From NCBI RefSeq assembly GCF_013315265.1, contig NZ_JABUFE010000002.1, positions 310,001 to 374,000 on the forward strand: a stretch of DNA of 64,000 nucleotides, in the 5' to 3' direction. The DNA comes from Parasulfitobacter algicola (GTDB taxonomy: Bacteria > Pseudomonadota > Alphaproteobacteria > Rhodobacterales > Rhodobacteraceae). Shown piece after piece: positions 36,795 to 45,005 of the stretch (positions within the stretch are counted from its first letter, which is position 1; the number at the start of each line of letters is the position of its first letter). The position numbers were made by a program, and so were the translations under genes. The notes below the pieces were generated by a model. That model was not told the DNA's origin and searched no databases. It saw only the letters and a program-made list of their open reading frames with translations.

Positions 36795-37516
36795 GATGTC
36801 GCTTTCAGGGCGGCACGACCCGTTTGTTTCAGCACCCAACAGTCTGCGCCTTCAAAGACAGCAGGGATCAGAGGGCGACCGTAGCCTGCACCGCCATCCA
36901 GATCGATGCGGTTGCCGAAGTGTTCAGGATGATCCAGCGCGGTATGGCCGTGGACGATCAGCTTATGGTGCGGATCGGTGTGGGTGACGAATTCTTCGCG
37001 GATCCACAACAGGTCATTTTCGGCCTGATCCTGCATTGCAATACCGGGGCGGATGCCCGCATGAACAAATTGCAGATCATCGCTTTCATGCACTAGGGGC
37101 AGGTTTTTCAGAAAATCAATATGGGCCTGGGGAACGGCGCACCGCGCTTCATCGTGCAGATCGCCAAGGCGGCGGCGTTCTTTGGTTTCCAGACCATATG
37201 AGGCCAGCGTTTCCAACCCGCCCAGACGGTCGTGCAGCCAATGCAGATCGATGAACAGATGCGGGTCCTGAATGGGGTGATCTTCCAGAAACCATTCGAA
37301 CATGCGATCGTGGTTACCTTTAAGACAGGTCCAGGGTTTGCCTACATTGACCCCATTGATCAGGGTATCGAGCACGCTACGGCTGTCGGGCCCACGATCC
37401 ACATAGTCACCCAGAAAGACGATTTCCGCATCCGGACCACCATCGGCGTGGATCAGATCAAGCGCGCTTTCCAGCATTTCGATCTGACCGTGGATGTCGC
37501 CGATGGCGTATAGCAT
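36791..37516 (-). CDS. Metallophosphoesterase (bacterial Ser/Thr phosphatase-like)
   Basis: A 241-residue calcineurin-type enzyme. All metal-binding blocks are visible: AIGDIHGQ at the start, FLGDYVDRGPDS, LKGNHDRMF and IVHGHTALD. It resembles the bacterial PrpA/ApaH-like group, which acts on phosphoproteins or dinucleotides. It starts 8 bases after serA ends, on the same strand. Confidence 0.93.
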   Translation of the reverse strand: MLYAIGDIHGQIEMLESALDLIHADGGPDAEIVFLGDYVDRGPDSRSVLDTLINGVNVGKPWTCLKGNHDRMFEWFLEDHPIQDPHLFIDLHWLHDRLGGLETLASYGLETKERRRLGDLHDEARCAVPQAHIDFLKNLPLVHESDDLQFVHAGIRPGIAMQDQAENDLLWIREEFVTHTDPHHKLIVHGHTALDHPEHFGNRIDLDGGAGYGRPLIPAVFEGADCWVLKQTGRAALKATS

Positions 37517-37524
37517 ATGGTGTC

Positions 37525-39120
37525 CTAACTGATATCAAAGGCCAAAGGCTTCACCTGTGTGAATTTGCCTGTTGCGGTCAGTTTGTCCAGCACGTTTTCC
37601 GGGATAGGGTTATCAACGTAAAGCAACGCAATCGCTTCGCCGCCAACATCGGACCGGCCCAATGTAAAGTTCGCGATATTCACGCCGTTTTCGCCCATGG
37701 TTTGGCCCAAAAGGCCGATGATCCCGGGGGTATCTTCGTTGGTGGTGTACAACATATGCACGCCGATTTCGGCATCGATATTGATGCCTTTGATCTGGAT
37801 AAAGCGCGGTTTACCATCGCTGAAAACCGTACCTGCGATGGACCGTTCACGTTTGTCCGTGACGACTGTGACCTTGATATAGCCCTCAAACACACCAGTT
37901 TGATCCTGACTGGTGGTCGAGATTTTGATGCCGCGTTCTTTGGCGATCACGGGGGCCGATACCATGTTCACATCCGGATTGGATTTTTTCATGATGCCCG
38001 CGACGACGGCACAGTTCAGCGCCTCAAGGTTCATGGCGGACACTTCGCCGTCATACAGAATGTTGATCGCCTTGATCGGTTCGTCCGTCATCTGTCCGAT
38101 AAAGGCCCCCAGATGCCCGGCCAGCTTGACCCAGGGGCCCATGATCTTGGCCTCTTCGGCGGTCACCGATGGCATATTTAGTGCGTTGGTCACAGCCCCG
38201 GTCAGCAGATAATCCGACATCTGTTCGGCCACTTGCAGCGCGACATTTTCCTGCGCCTCGGTCGTGGCCGCGCCCAGGTGCGGGGTCACAACGACATTCG
38301 GCAGGTTGAACAGGGGGCTTTCGGTGGCGGGCTCAACCGCGAAGACGTCGAAGGCGGCACCCGCCACGTGGCCGGATTTCAGGGCTTGGGCCAGGGCCTC
38401 TTCATCGACCAGACCGCCGCGGGCGCAGTTGATGATCCGCACACCGGGCTTGGTTTTGGCGATATTCTCAGCCGATATAATATTTTTTGTCTGATCCGTC
38501 AGCGGCACATGCAGCGTAATAAAGTCAGCTTTTTCAAGAAGTTCGTCCAGTTCAACCTTTTGCACGCCCATCTTGTCGGCCTTTTCCTGACCCAGATAGG
38601 GATCATAGGCCATGACCTTCATTTTCAGGCCGTGGGCGCGATCACAGACAATCCCACCAATGTTGCCCGCACCGATGACGCCAAGGGTTTTACCGGTCAG
38701 TTCAACCCCCATAAAGCGGGATTTTTCCCATTTACCTGCGTGGGTCGAGGCATTGGCCTCAGGAATTTGCCGCGCCACGGCCATCATCATCGAAATCGCG
38801 TGTTCGGCCGTGGTGATCATGTTGCCAAAGGGGGTGTTCATGACGATCACACCCTTTTTGCTGGCGGCTTCCCGGTCGACGTTATCGACACCGATCCCTG
38901 CACGACCGATGACCTTCAGATTATCCGCAGCGGCCAGGATTTTTTCGGTGACTTTCGTGGCGGATCGGATGGCAAGGCCGTCGTATTGGCCAATAACCTC
39001 CAGCAATTTATCCTTGTCTTTTCCTAGGTCTGGCTGGAAATCCACATCGATCCCGCGGTCACGGAAAATTTGTACAGCGGCATCGCTGAGTTTGTCGGAA
39101 ATAAGAACTTTGGGGGCCAT
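37525..39120 (-). CDS. serA: D-3-phosphoglycerate dehydrogenase
   Basis: A 531-residue enzyme of the long SerA type. Order of domains: substrate/NAD-binding Rossmann parts (GRAGIGVDNVDREAA; LGVIGAGNIGGIVCD; NCARGGLVDEEAL; PHLGAATTEAQENVA with the catalytic His), an allosteric-substrate-binding domain (about 320-450) and a C-terminal ACT domain (DTPGIIGLLGQTMGENGVNIANFTLGR, shown from position 33695-ward on the minus strand of the gene end). It makes 3-phosphohydroxypyruvate in serine synthesis. It follows serC after 85 bases, the usual Rhodobacterales serC-serA order. Confidence 0.97.
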   Translation of the reverse strand: MAPKVLISDKLSDAAVQIFRDRGIDVDFQPDLGKDKDKLLEVIGQYDGLAIRSATKVTEKILAAADNLKVIGRAGIGVDNVDREAASKKGVIVMNTPFGNMITTAEHAISMMMAVARQIPEANASTHAGKWEKSRFMGVELTGKTLGVIGAGNIGGIVCDRAHGLKMKVMAYDPYLGQEKADKMGVQKVELDELLEKADFITLHVPLTDQTKNIISAENIAKTKPGVRIINCARGGLVDEEALAQALKSGHVAGAAFDVFAVEPATESPLFNLPNVVVTPHLGAATTEAQENVALQVAEQMSDYLLTGAVTNALNMPSVTAEEAKIMGPWVKLAGHLGAFIGQMTDEPIKAINILYDGEVSAMNLEALNCAVVAGIMKKSNPDVNMVSAPVIAKERGIKISTTSQDQTGVFEGYIKVTVVTDKRERSIAGTVFSDGKPRFIQIKGINIDAEIGVHMLYTTNEDTPGIIGLLGQTMGENGVNIANFTLGRSDVGGEAIALLYVDNPIPENVLDKLTATGKFTQVKPLAFDIS

Positions 39121-39205
39121 TTGGGGCTCCTATCTTTGAAAGTGGGCGCATCCGGGCCGCTTGGAACCCGTCTTGCAATAAGGGTTCGCAACGGCTGGAA
39201 TGCGA

Positions 39206-40360
39206 TCAGGCTGCTTGAGAGTGTGCTTCGATTTCGGTGGCAAAGGCCCATTCGAGCCAGGGCAACATCGCCTGGATATCTGCGGTCTCAACCGTGCCGC
39301 CGCACCAGATCCGCAGACCGGCGGGTGCATCGCGATAGGCGCCGATATCCAGCGCGATGCCTTCCACCTCAAGCCGTTTGGCCACGGCTTTCGCGAAGGC
39401 TGCGCCATCGGTGATCCGGTCATCGGTGAACTTCAGGCAGACCGAGGTGTTGGACCGGGTCGCGGGATCGACCGCCAGATTATCGATCCAGTCATGCTGG
39501 TCGCAGAAATCCCAGATGGCTTGCGCATTTGCATTGGCGCGCTTCATCAATCCAGACAAGCCGCCCACCGATTTCGCCCAATCCAGCGCGAACAGGTAAT
39601 CCTCAACACACAGCATCGAAGGCGTGTTGATCGTGGCGCCCTCAAAAATCCCGTCGATCAGTTTGCCACCCTTGGTCAGGCGGAAAATCTTTGGCAGGGG
39701 CCATGCGGGCGTATAGCTTTCCAGCCGCGCGACGGCGCGCGGGGACAGGATCAGGATGCCATGGGCCGCTTCACCGCCCAGCACTTTTTGCCAGCTAAAG
39801 GTCGTCACATCCAGCTTGTCCCAGGGCAGATCCATCGCAAAGGCGGCCGAGGTCGCATCACAAAGCGTAAGACCCGCGCGATTTGCAGGGATCGCATCGC
39901 CATTCGGCATTCGCACACCCGAGGTCGTGCCGTTCCATGTAAAACACACGTCCTGATCATAATTCAGCGCCGCCATATCGACGATTTCGCCGTATTCGGC
40001 CGTGTGAACGTTATGTTCGATTTTCAACTGCTTGACGGCATCGGTGACCCAACCGGCGCCAAAGCTTTCCCAAGCGACCATCTGCACAGGCCGTTCGCCC
40101 AGCAGTGTCCACATCGCCATTTCGTAGGCGCCGGTGTCCGAGGCAGGCACGATCCCGATCTTGTAATCCGCAGGCACGCCCAGAACCGCGCGCGTTGTCT
40201 CAATCGCGTCTTTCAGCTTGGTCTTGCCCACAGCGGCGCGGTGGCTGCGGCCAAGGGCAGCATCCTGTAAGGCGTCCAGAGTCCATGTGGGGGGTTTGGC
40301 ACAGGGGCCAGAGGAAAAACGCGGATTTACCGGCCGCGTCGCCGGTTTTTGCATAGCCAT
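39206..40360 (-). CDS. serC: Phosphoserine aminotransferase
   Basis: I read 384 residues from the ATG at 40360 ([19 protein letters not shown]). The upstream open frame to 40570 is not conserved-looking and crosses the RNA leader. Family features are [29 protein letters not shown], and the PLP-Lys in [14 protein letters not shown] (about residue 195). It is the alphaproteobacterial type. It converts phosphohydroxypyruvate to phosphoserine and is followed by serA. The ribosome site AAGGA is inside the last hairpin of the leader. Confidence 0.96.
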   Translation of the reverse strand: MAMQKPATRPVNPRFSSGPCAKPPTWTLDALQDAALGRSHRAAVGKTKLKDAIETTRAVLGVPADYKIGIVPASDTGAYEMAMWTLLGERPVQMVAWESFGAGWVTDAVKQLKIEHNVHTAEYGEIVDMAALNYDQDVCFTWNGTTSGVRMPNGDAIPANRAGLTLCDATSAAFAMDLPWDKLDVTTFSWQKVLGGEAAHGILILSPRAVARLESYTPAWPLPKIFRLTKGGKLIDGIFEGATINTPSMLCVEDYLFALDWAKSVGGLSGLMKRANANAQAIWDFCDQHDWIDNLAVDPATRSNTSVCLKFTDDRITDGAAFAKAVAKRLEVEGIALDIGAYRDAPAGLRIWCGGTVETADIQAMLPWLEWAFATEIEAHSQAA

Positions 40361-40432
40361 GTCTGCTATCCTTCCAGATAAGCGCCCTTCGTTGGGGAAG
40401 GGTGTCCCACCGCCGGACATACCTATCCCCAG
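40361..40432 (-). promoter_or_regulatory. Probable serC leader RNA
   Basis: In the minus-strand RNA just before serC, three hairpins are visible in order: GTCC-GGCGGTG-GGAC, CCCTTC-CCCAAC-GAAGGG (perfect 6 bp), and TATC-TGGAAG-GATA, whose loop and 3' arm include the serC ribosome site AAGGA. Rfam describes a serC leader ahead of serC-serA in alphaproteobacteria in which the last stem overlaps the ribosome site. This fits in position and shape; I have not matched it to the covariance model. It suggests control of serC translation. Confidence 0.7.
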
Positions 40433-40639
40433 TAAAAACAGCAATAGGCAAAGGTAGTTGCCATGTAGGTAAATGTAGCTTTTTGCAGAACGATGCAGGA
40501 ACGCATGTTTCCGATTGGCACAAATCTGACACATCGGAAACACGGTTTGTTCCGAGCGACTATCTGACACATGAGTTTACCCCGTCTTTCAATGCGGCAA
40601 ACCCTCACCGGAGTCGGTGGGCGTCAATAAAGCAAATCT

Positions 40640-41510
40640 CATATATCAGGCGCTCTGCATCTGAGAGGCTCTCTGGTATGCAAAAACTGGGCCGCGAGGA
40701 CATTTGTCAGCTGATCGCATGAACATCGGGGGCCGCATCTGGTTTCGCCTGTCCGTTTTCCAGTTGCAGCAACCCCAAGACAAAGATGGACACCACGGTT
40801 TACTTGCGCACCGGCCAGCAAGAGCATGTGATGATCTGGGAACTATCCCACTCCGAGCGATACCGGCTCCTACTAGGACCGCTCAAAAACGCGACTAAGG
40901 AACCCACCGGATGGTGAAGCCACAATAGTGTGGTCTGACATACCGGGGACCGCACCCTAGCAAGATTGCGACCAGCGGGGCTGGAGAAACCCAGCGAGAC
41001 AGCGGCTGGCCCCCGATATAGGGCATCGCGTGGATATAGATCAGGAAGGTAGGTCTGTTGCCGAGCAAGAGATCATCCTTTGTGTATTGGGGGGACAGTA
41101 GCGGGGGCCGGGTTTGCAGAACTTAGCCAGGTCAGTATTATTTACCAATATAGCGTCTGATTACGGATAGATTTTGCGAATTAGTGGACTGTTCGGTTGG
41201 CTCAGCTTGGCGCATTCCGTGATGAATAAGAACATGCCCTTTGTTCTAAAGTGCAGCTCATTCGTGCTATTCCTGAAAGCCGGAAGCTAAGGGCAGTCGC
41301 AAGTTGCGCAAACGACCCCAGATTGACGTCTGTAAGCCCCTAGTGCTGCGCTTCGGAGTTCAATCTCGGATTTGGCCTCGGATCAGCAAGAAGCAGTTTG
41401 GCGCACAAATCTGCGGATTTCGTCAATTTGCTGAACGCGCACCATAGCCGCTTCCAAAAGAGGTCTACTTGGGAGCAGACAAATAATTGCCAATGAACCG
41501 ATCTGCCTGT
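40640..41510. other. Long stretch without a recognised gene left of the accessory region
   Basis: About 870 bases without a family I know. Short plus-strand frames exist: one ending at 40722 (ISYIRRSASERLSGMQKLG) and, in the same frame after its stop, a 43-codon frame from ATG 40786 (MDTTVYLRTGQQEHVMIWEL) that ends at 40917. Another stop-to-stop frame covers 40959-41100. Their amino-acid make-up looks protein-like, so this may be the ruin of one or more genes. From 41110 to 41500 I see nothing beyond AT-rich filler. Confidence 0.4.
40915..41035 (+). ncRNA. Candidate structured RNA, unassigned
   Basis: The stretch is dense in complementary segments. It begins with CCACA-ATAG-TGTGG (40920-40933). 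CGGGGACCGC (40944-40953) can pair with GCGGCTGGCCCCCG (41002-41015) around CCAGC-GGG-GCTGG (40972-40984) or CTGG-AGAAAC-CCAG. Alternatively TGGCCCCCG can pair with CGGGGGCCG at 41102-41110. It matches no RNA family I can name. It may equally be GC-rich debris of a dead gene, since a short open frame runs through it. Confidence 0.2.
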
Positions 41511-42386
41511 TTAAAGCAGACCATTAAGGTAGCGCTGTAAGAACGCGATGCGGTCAAGCGTATAGTTAATGCCGCAAGTATAGCGGCTATCGAAACGGTT
41601 GCTTTTCCTTTGGCTTAGCGTTTCGGTGATATCGCAATCTACCTGTTTATGCCTTTCCCAGACGGATTGTGAAAATGCCAAAGCTTCGACATCAAGGCCT
41701 TCGGTTTCCGCGAAAGCGCGCGCGGCCGTATAGTTTTCTTCAAGTGTGACAAGTGCCAAAGTCAGATGCTCTGACAGGCAATTTAACGGGTATGGACGCT
41801 CGCGCTCAATGGCGGCACATTGATCCAGTGAAAGTTCTATACACCCATGCGGCAGGATGCCCGATGCGACGCAGTCTTGGTACAAGTTGTATTGGGGGGT
41901 TTTAGCCTGCGTGAGCCTTACCAAGCGCATCAGCGGATTTCGGGGTGCAATCGTGCCTCGATCACATAATACTTCGGTCCGTTTACCATTCGGTTGGGTG
42001 ATTACAACACCACCATCCACTGGCCGCCCACCCAGTACGTCCAGATGAGGCGCGAGAGGCAGGCGAATAACTTCACTAAAGACCTCATAAGCCGTGTCCC
42101 CATTGAAGAACGTCACAGTTTCCGTAAAATTCGGGCCGTCCCACAAACCAAGAGTGTGTCGTACATTCGGGATCTTATCGAAAAGGGTCAGCTCGATATT
42201 TTCCAGATCATCTGAATATTTGTAGATGACTTGATCTTCAACAAGATGCACCGCAAGTGCATTGGCACCATCGTTCAATGTGCAAGAGAAAAGCTTGATC
42301 GACGGTGCGGTTTGCGCTGTGGCTAAGCTTGGCAAGATTAACAGTATAAATCCGCAAACTACGAGGATCTGTCGGAAAGGCGTCAT
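41511..42386 (-). CDS. Secreted protein with a DUF1311-like tail
   Basis: A 291-residue protein with a clear signal peptide (QILVVCGFILLILPSLATAQ, cleavage near residue 24). The N-terminal half (about 30-140) is beta-rich with IKLFSCTLNDGANALAVHL and two Cys. The C-terminal part (CVASGILPHGCIELSLDQC, RPYPLNCLSEHLTLA, KQVDCDI, YTCGINYTLDRIAFL) has the spaced Cys and helix pattern of DUF1311/LprI-like lysozyme-inhibitor-type domains. It is periplasmic by inference. It is the only intact minus-strand gene in the accessory region. Confidence 0.7.
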   Translation of the reverse strand: MTPFRQILVVCGFILLILPSLATAQTAPSIKLFSCTLNDGANALAVHLVEDQVIYKYSDDLENIELTLFDKIPNVRHTLGLWDGPNFTETVTFFNGDTAYEVFSEVIRLPLAPHLDVLGGRPVDGGVVITQPNGKRTEVLCDRGTIAPRNPLMRLVRLTQAKTPQYNLYQDCVASGILPHGCIELSLDQCAAIERERPYPLNCLSEHLTLALVTLEENYTAARAFAETEGLDVEALAFSQSVWERHKQVDCDITETLSQRKSNRFDSRYTCGINYTLDRIAFLQRYLNGLL

Positions 42387-42516
42387 CGTTGTATCCTCTT
42401 GGGTTTGTCGCGATAGACACTATTTGGGCCGTCTGCTATGTGTTTGGAAAACTGCACAAATAGCTGCGTTTTGCAAGTGCTGGCGCAACTGCAGCAGCAC
42501 CAATCAAAAGTATTTA

Positions 42517-42544
42517 TAAGGGTATACAGATAAGGGTATACAGA
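42517..42544 (+). repeat. 14-bp tandem duplication covering a ribosome-binding site
   Basis: TAAGGGTATACAGA is present twice in a row (42517-42530 and 42531-42544). The second copy supplies the AAGGG ribosome site and the A of the ATG at 42544. The first copy carries an identical AAGGG but ends in ATA instead of ATG, so only one start codon results. TGTATACCC-type dyad symmetry (GTATAC) is inside each unit. Confidence 0.9.
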
Positions 42545-43599
42545 TGATTTTGCGGTTTCTTGTGTTCGCTTTTGTAATCACAGCGGATTACGCCAATGCA
42601 AATGAAAACTGCTCGGCCTACGCTCCAAGCGGTGACTGGCCGGAAGCAATTACCGATGTAAACGGTGCCGACTGGCCAATGGCATTCTTTCCTATCCCGG
42701 GGCTTTCGATGGGCGCTTATCCGGTTCAGGCGTGTCGCCAGTTGCGTGGCTTTAAAAGCAACACACAAGAGCTTGAAAGTGCGGATGCACGGTATCCCGC
42801 AGTTGTGCACACATACGAAGATCGTGTGGCTCCATTCGTCGGTTTGTTTGCCCCAATGCAGATGAGTTTTCGGGGTCAATCGACTTTTTTTGGTATAGCC
42901 GAGATAGGTCTGGCTGATGTGTCGCTTGATTTGGCGTTTTCAGCACCACCAAGTGGCGCTCAGTTGACGCGGGTAAATGCTTATTATCGTTTTGCGAACG
43001 GTAATGGACGTCGACCCTCTGAAACAGCGGTGATCGAAGGTTTAGTCAGTCAATTCGGCCCTTTTTCAACGAAAGCAGAGCAAACAAGCACAACCACCGT
43101 TAAATATCTGTGGCTGGTCAAAGATGGCGCGCTGATCGCCCCCGGGACAGATTTGGCATGTACGTACACCTATCAACAATGGTGGGCTTGGCTTGATCAA
43201 GGGGCGCTTGACACTGAGTGGCAAACAACATCCAACATGCGCGCAGTCGACCAAAGCTGCGATGGTGAGATTGCAGTCACCATGAGCTTGAATGCAGACG
43301 TGCCAGAATTTGTAGACCGCTTGAAAATTCGCATTGAAGATCGTGCATTGAACATCAAGACCAGCCTGATTGATCAACAGGCGGCGATCGCACGATCAGA
43401 TCAAACGATGGCACGGGTCAATTCCCCTGACGGAGAGCTGAATATCCGCAGCGGACCATCATTGACTGATGAGATTTACGGCGTGATTTACAACGACGAT
43501 CTGGTTTGGATTGGTCAAACTTCAGGCAATTGGTCTTATATTGCTGGCGGAAGAGGTTTGCGCGGTTGGGCCGCTTCATCATTATTAACACGAAACTAG
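42544..43599 (+). CDS. Secreted protein with a C-terminal SH3b domain
   Basis: A 351-residue protein with a signal peptide (about 1-20, ending ANAN). The middle part (about 22-280) has no family I know; it is beta-rich with a few Cys (ENCSAY, QACRQL, LACTY, QSCDG) and a WWAWLDQ cluster. The last 65 residues form a bacterial SH3 domain (VNSPDGELNIRSGPSLTDEIYG, WIGQTSGNWSYI, RGWAASSLL). SH3b domains often bind peptidoglycan or peptides, so I infer a periplasmic or surface role. The start is fixed by AAGGG seven bases upstream. Confidence 0.75.
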   Translation: MILRFLVFAFVITADYANANENCSAYAPSGDWPEAITDVNGADWPMAFFPIPGLSMGAYPVQACRQLRGFKSNTQELESADARYPAVVHTYEDRVAPFVGLFAPMQMSFRGQSTFFGIAEIGLADVSLDLAFSAPPSGAQLTRVNAYYRFANGNGRRPSETAVIEGLVSQFGPFSTKAEQTSTTTVKYLWLVKDGALIAPGTDLACTYTYQQWWAWLDQGALDTEWQTTSNMRAVDQSCDGEIAVTMSLNADVPEFVDRLKIRIEDRALNIKTSLIDQQAAIARSDQTMARVNSPDGELNIRSGPSLTDEIYGVIYNDDLVWIGQTSGNWSYIAGGRGLRGWAASSLLTRN

Positions 43600-43604
43600 A
43601 TGCG

Positions 43605-43781
43605 ATGATCCAGAAAATCAGTTTAGTAGGTATTGCAATAGCTTTCGGTTGGATACTTGGTTCAGTATTTCCAATTGAGTTGTGGCCTTACTCTGATTGT
43701 CACCGACTTGGGGGATCAGTGCGGGTCATAGAAGGGCCGGGCAAAACAAAGGAATGCGTTATTCCAGTGGACTCTGACTAA
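43605..43781 (+). CDS. Small membrane or secreted protein
   Basis: A 58-residue protein read from the ATG at 43605, six bases after the SH3b gene ends. An N-terminal hydrophobic helix (ISLVGIAIAFGWILGSVF) is followed by a short tail with two Cys (YSDCHRLGG, KTKECVIPVD) that could form a disulfide. No family is known to me. The tight spacing suggests co-translation with the SH3b protein. Confidence 0.6.
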   Translation: MIQKISLVGIAIAFGWILGSVFPIELWPYSDCHRLGGSVRVIEGPGKTKECVIPVDSD

Positions 43782-43946
43782 AGGAAAAGCCTGCTTTTCA
43801 TAGCAATACGATAAAAAGACACAACCAATCGAACAGTGCAAACACGTTCTCAGAAATGCAAGCTGACATACTCGCCAGATTTATCCTGAAGCTTTACACA
43901 TAAGCTCACATTGCTGTTGATATTGCGGATGGTGTAGAGGGTCGCC

Positions 43947-44723
43947 ATGGGGTTTATACTTTTTATTTTCGTGCTCTTATGTGGTCTTGCGTTTTTACCA
44001 CCCTGGCGTCAGTTCTGGCTTATCATGAATGGGGTTTTCATCTTTTTCATTGGTCTTGGGTTGCTTTTATTTGTTGGTCCTCCGGATGCATCAATTCATG
44101 CTGATGAAGCGCAGGAGTTTACCAATGCATTTTTAGTTTTTATCTCTGTATCTTTGGGGGCGATGTGTATTGGTCGTCTGATTGTGCACAAAATAAAATA
44201 CAACAATTCTAGTGAAAGACCAGTCGTCGGGCAATGGCCTTGGCTGCTTCGCTTTGCAAACGGTGTAACGGCTGCCCTCGTTCTTTTTGGATTGATGGTT
44301 GATAATATGGCCGGCAGTTCGAACGCCCTGGTCGCACATATGGCATTGGGTGGATTGTGCCTGCTTACTTTGACGGTGGGCATTCGTTATCAGATCGCAT
44401 GGGTTAATGGGATCGCCGTGAGTCTGACTGCATTAACGGTCTTCAGTGCGGTATACCCGTTTTTAATCAATCTTTCAGCAATCAGAGAAGCCGACGGTAA
44501 TCCATATTGTATTTATCAAAGCCAACGCGAAAGCTTTGGGGCACAGTATCGCGATATGACCCTTTTGACATTCGACAAGACGGCTTGGACAGCACATGCG
44601 GTGCTAATTGTCGAAACACCAGACGGACCGCGATATGGAAACTGGTCTTACTGGCGAAGTCGCTTTATGATGCCATGGGATGTTTGGGCTAGTAAAAAAC
44701 CAAGGATTCAGTGTCCTGAGTGA
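43947..44723 (+). CDS. Multi-pass membrane protein of unknown function
   Basis: A 258-residue protein. About six hydrophobic helices occupy residues 1-190 (such as ILFIFVLLCGLAFLPPW, GVFIFFIGLGLLLFVG, AFLVFISVSLGAMCIG, MALGGLCLLTLTVG), and a soluble tail of about 75 residues (DGNPYCIYQSQRES to the end) has WSYWRSRFMMPWDVW and two Cys. I recognise no family. It stands alone, with 165 bases before it. Its base composition looks AT-richer than that of the housekeeping genes. Confidence 0.65.
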   Translation: MGFILFIFVLLCGLAFLPPWRQFWLIMNGVFIFFIGLGLLLFVGPPDASIHADEAQEFTNAFLVFISVSLGAMCIGRLIVHKIKYNNSSERPVVGQWPWLLRFANGVTAALVLFGLMVDNMAGSSNALVAHMALGGLCLLTLTVGIRYQIAWVNGIAVSLTALTVFSAVYPFLINLSAIREADGNPYCIYQSQRESFGAQYRDMTLLTFDKTAWTAHAVLIVETPDGPRYGNWSYWRSRFMMPWDVWASKKPRIQCPE

Positions 44724-45005
44724 CAATGCCATATGAGTTGATTTCCCCTATTCAGTAGAAACTCTCACGTTTCATCATCGATCAGAAAGGCGTTTTGTGC
44801 CCGTCAGTCGGCGTCTACTTAACGGCTATATTCTTTGATCACCGCGCGCCGGCGGGGTAGCTTTGTTGTGTCGAGAAAGCAGAAAAGCTCATGAGATGGT
44901 GCAATCCTGCCCCCTACCGGAACTGACCGCTGTAAGTGCTTTTTGAAGCATGGCATCCTGTAAGGGGTTTCCATAAGGTCACTGACAATTGAAAGAAGGA
45001 AAATT

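Noticed and set aside
38233-39027. A 264-codon plus-strand open frame opposite serA
   Set aside because: Antisense shadow of serA, whose domains are complete on the minus strand.
39200-40270. A 356-codon plus-strand open frame opposite serC
   Set aside because: It is the antisense shadow of a clear serC gene; the translation is His/Arg-rich without a family pattern.
40361-40570. Longer serC reading from ATG 40570
   Set aside because: The extra 70 residues cross the hairpins of the leader and do not resemble any SerC N-terminus.
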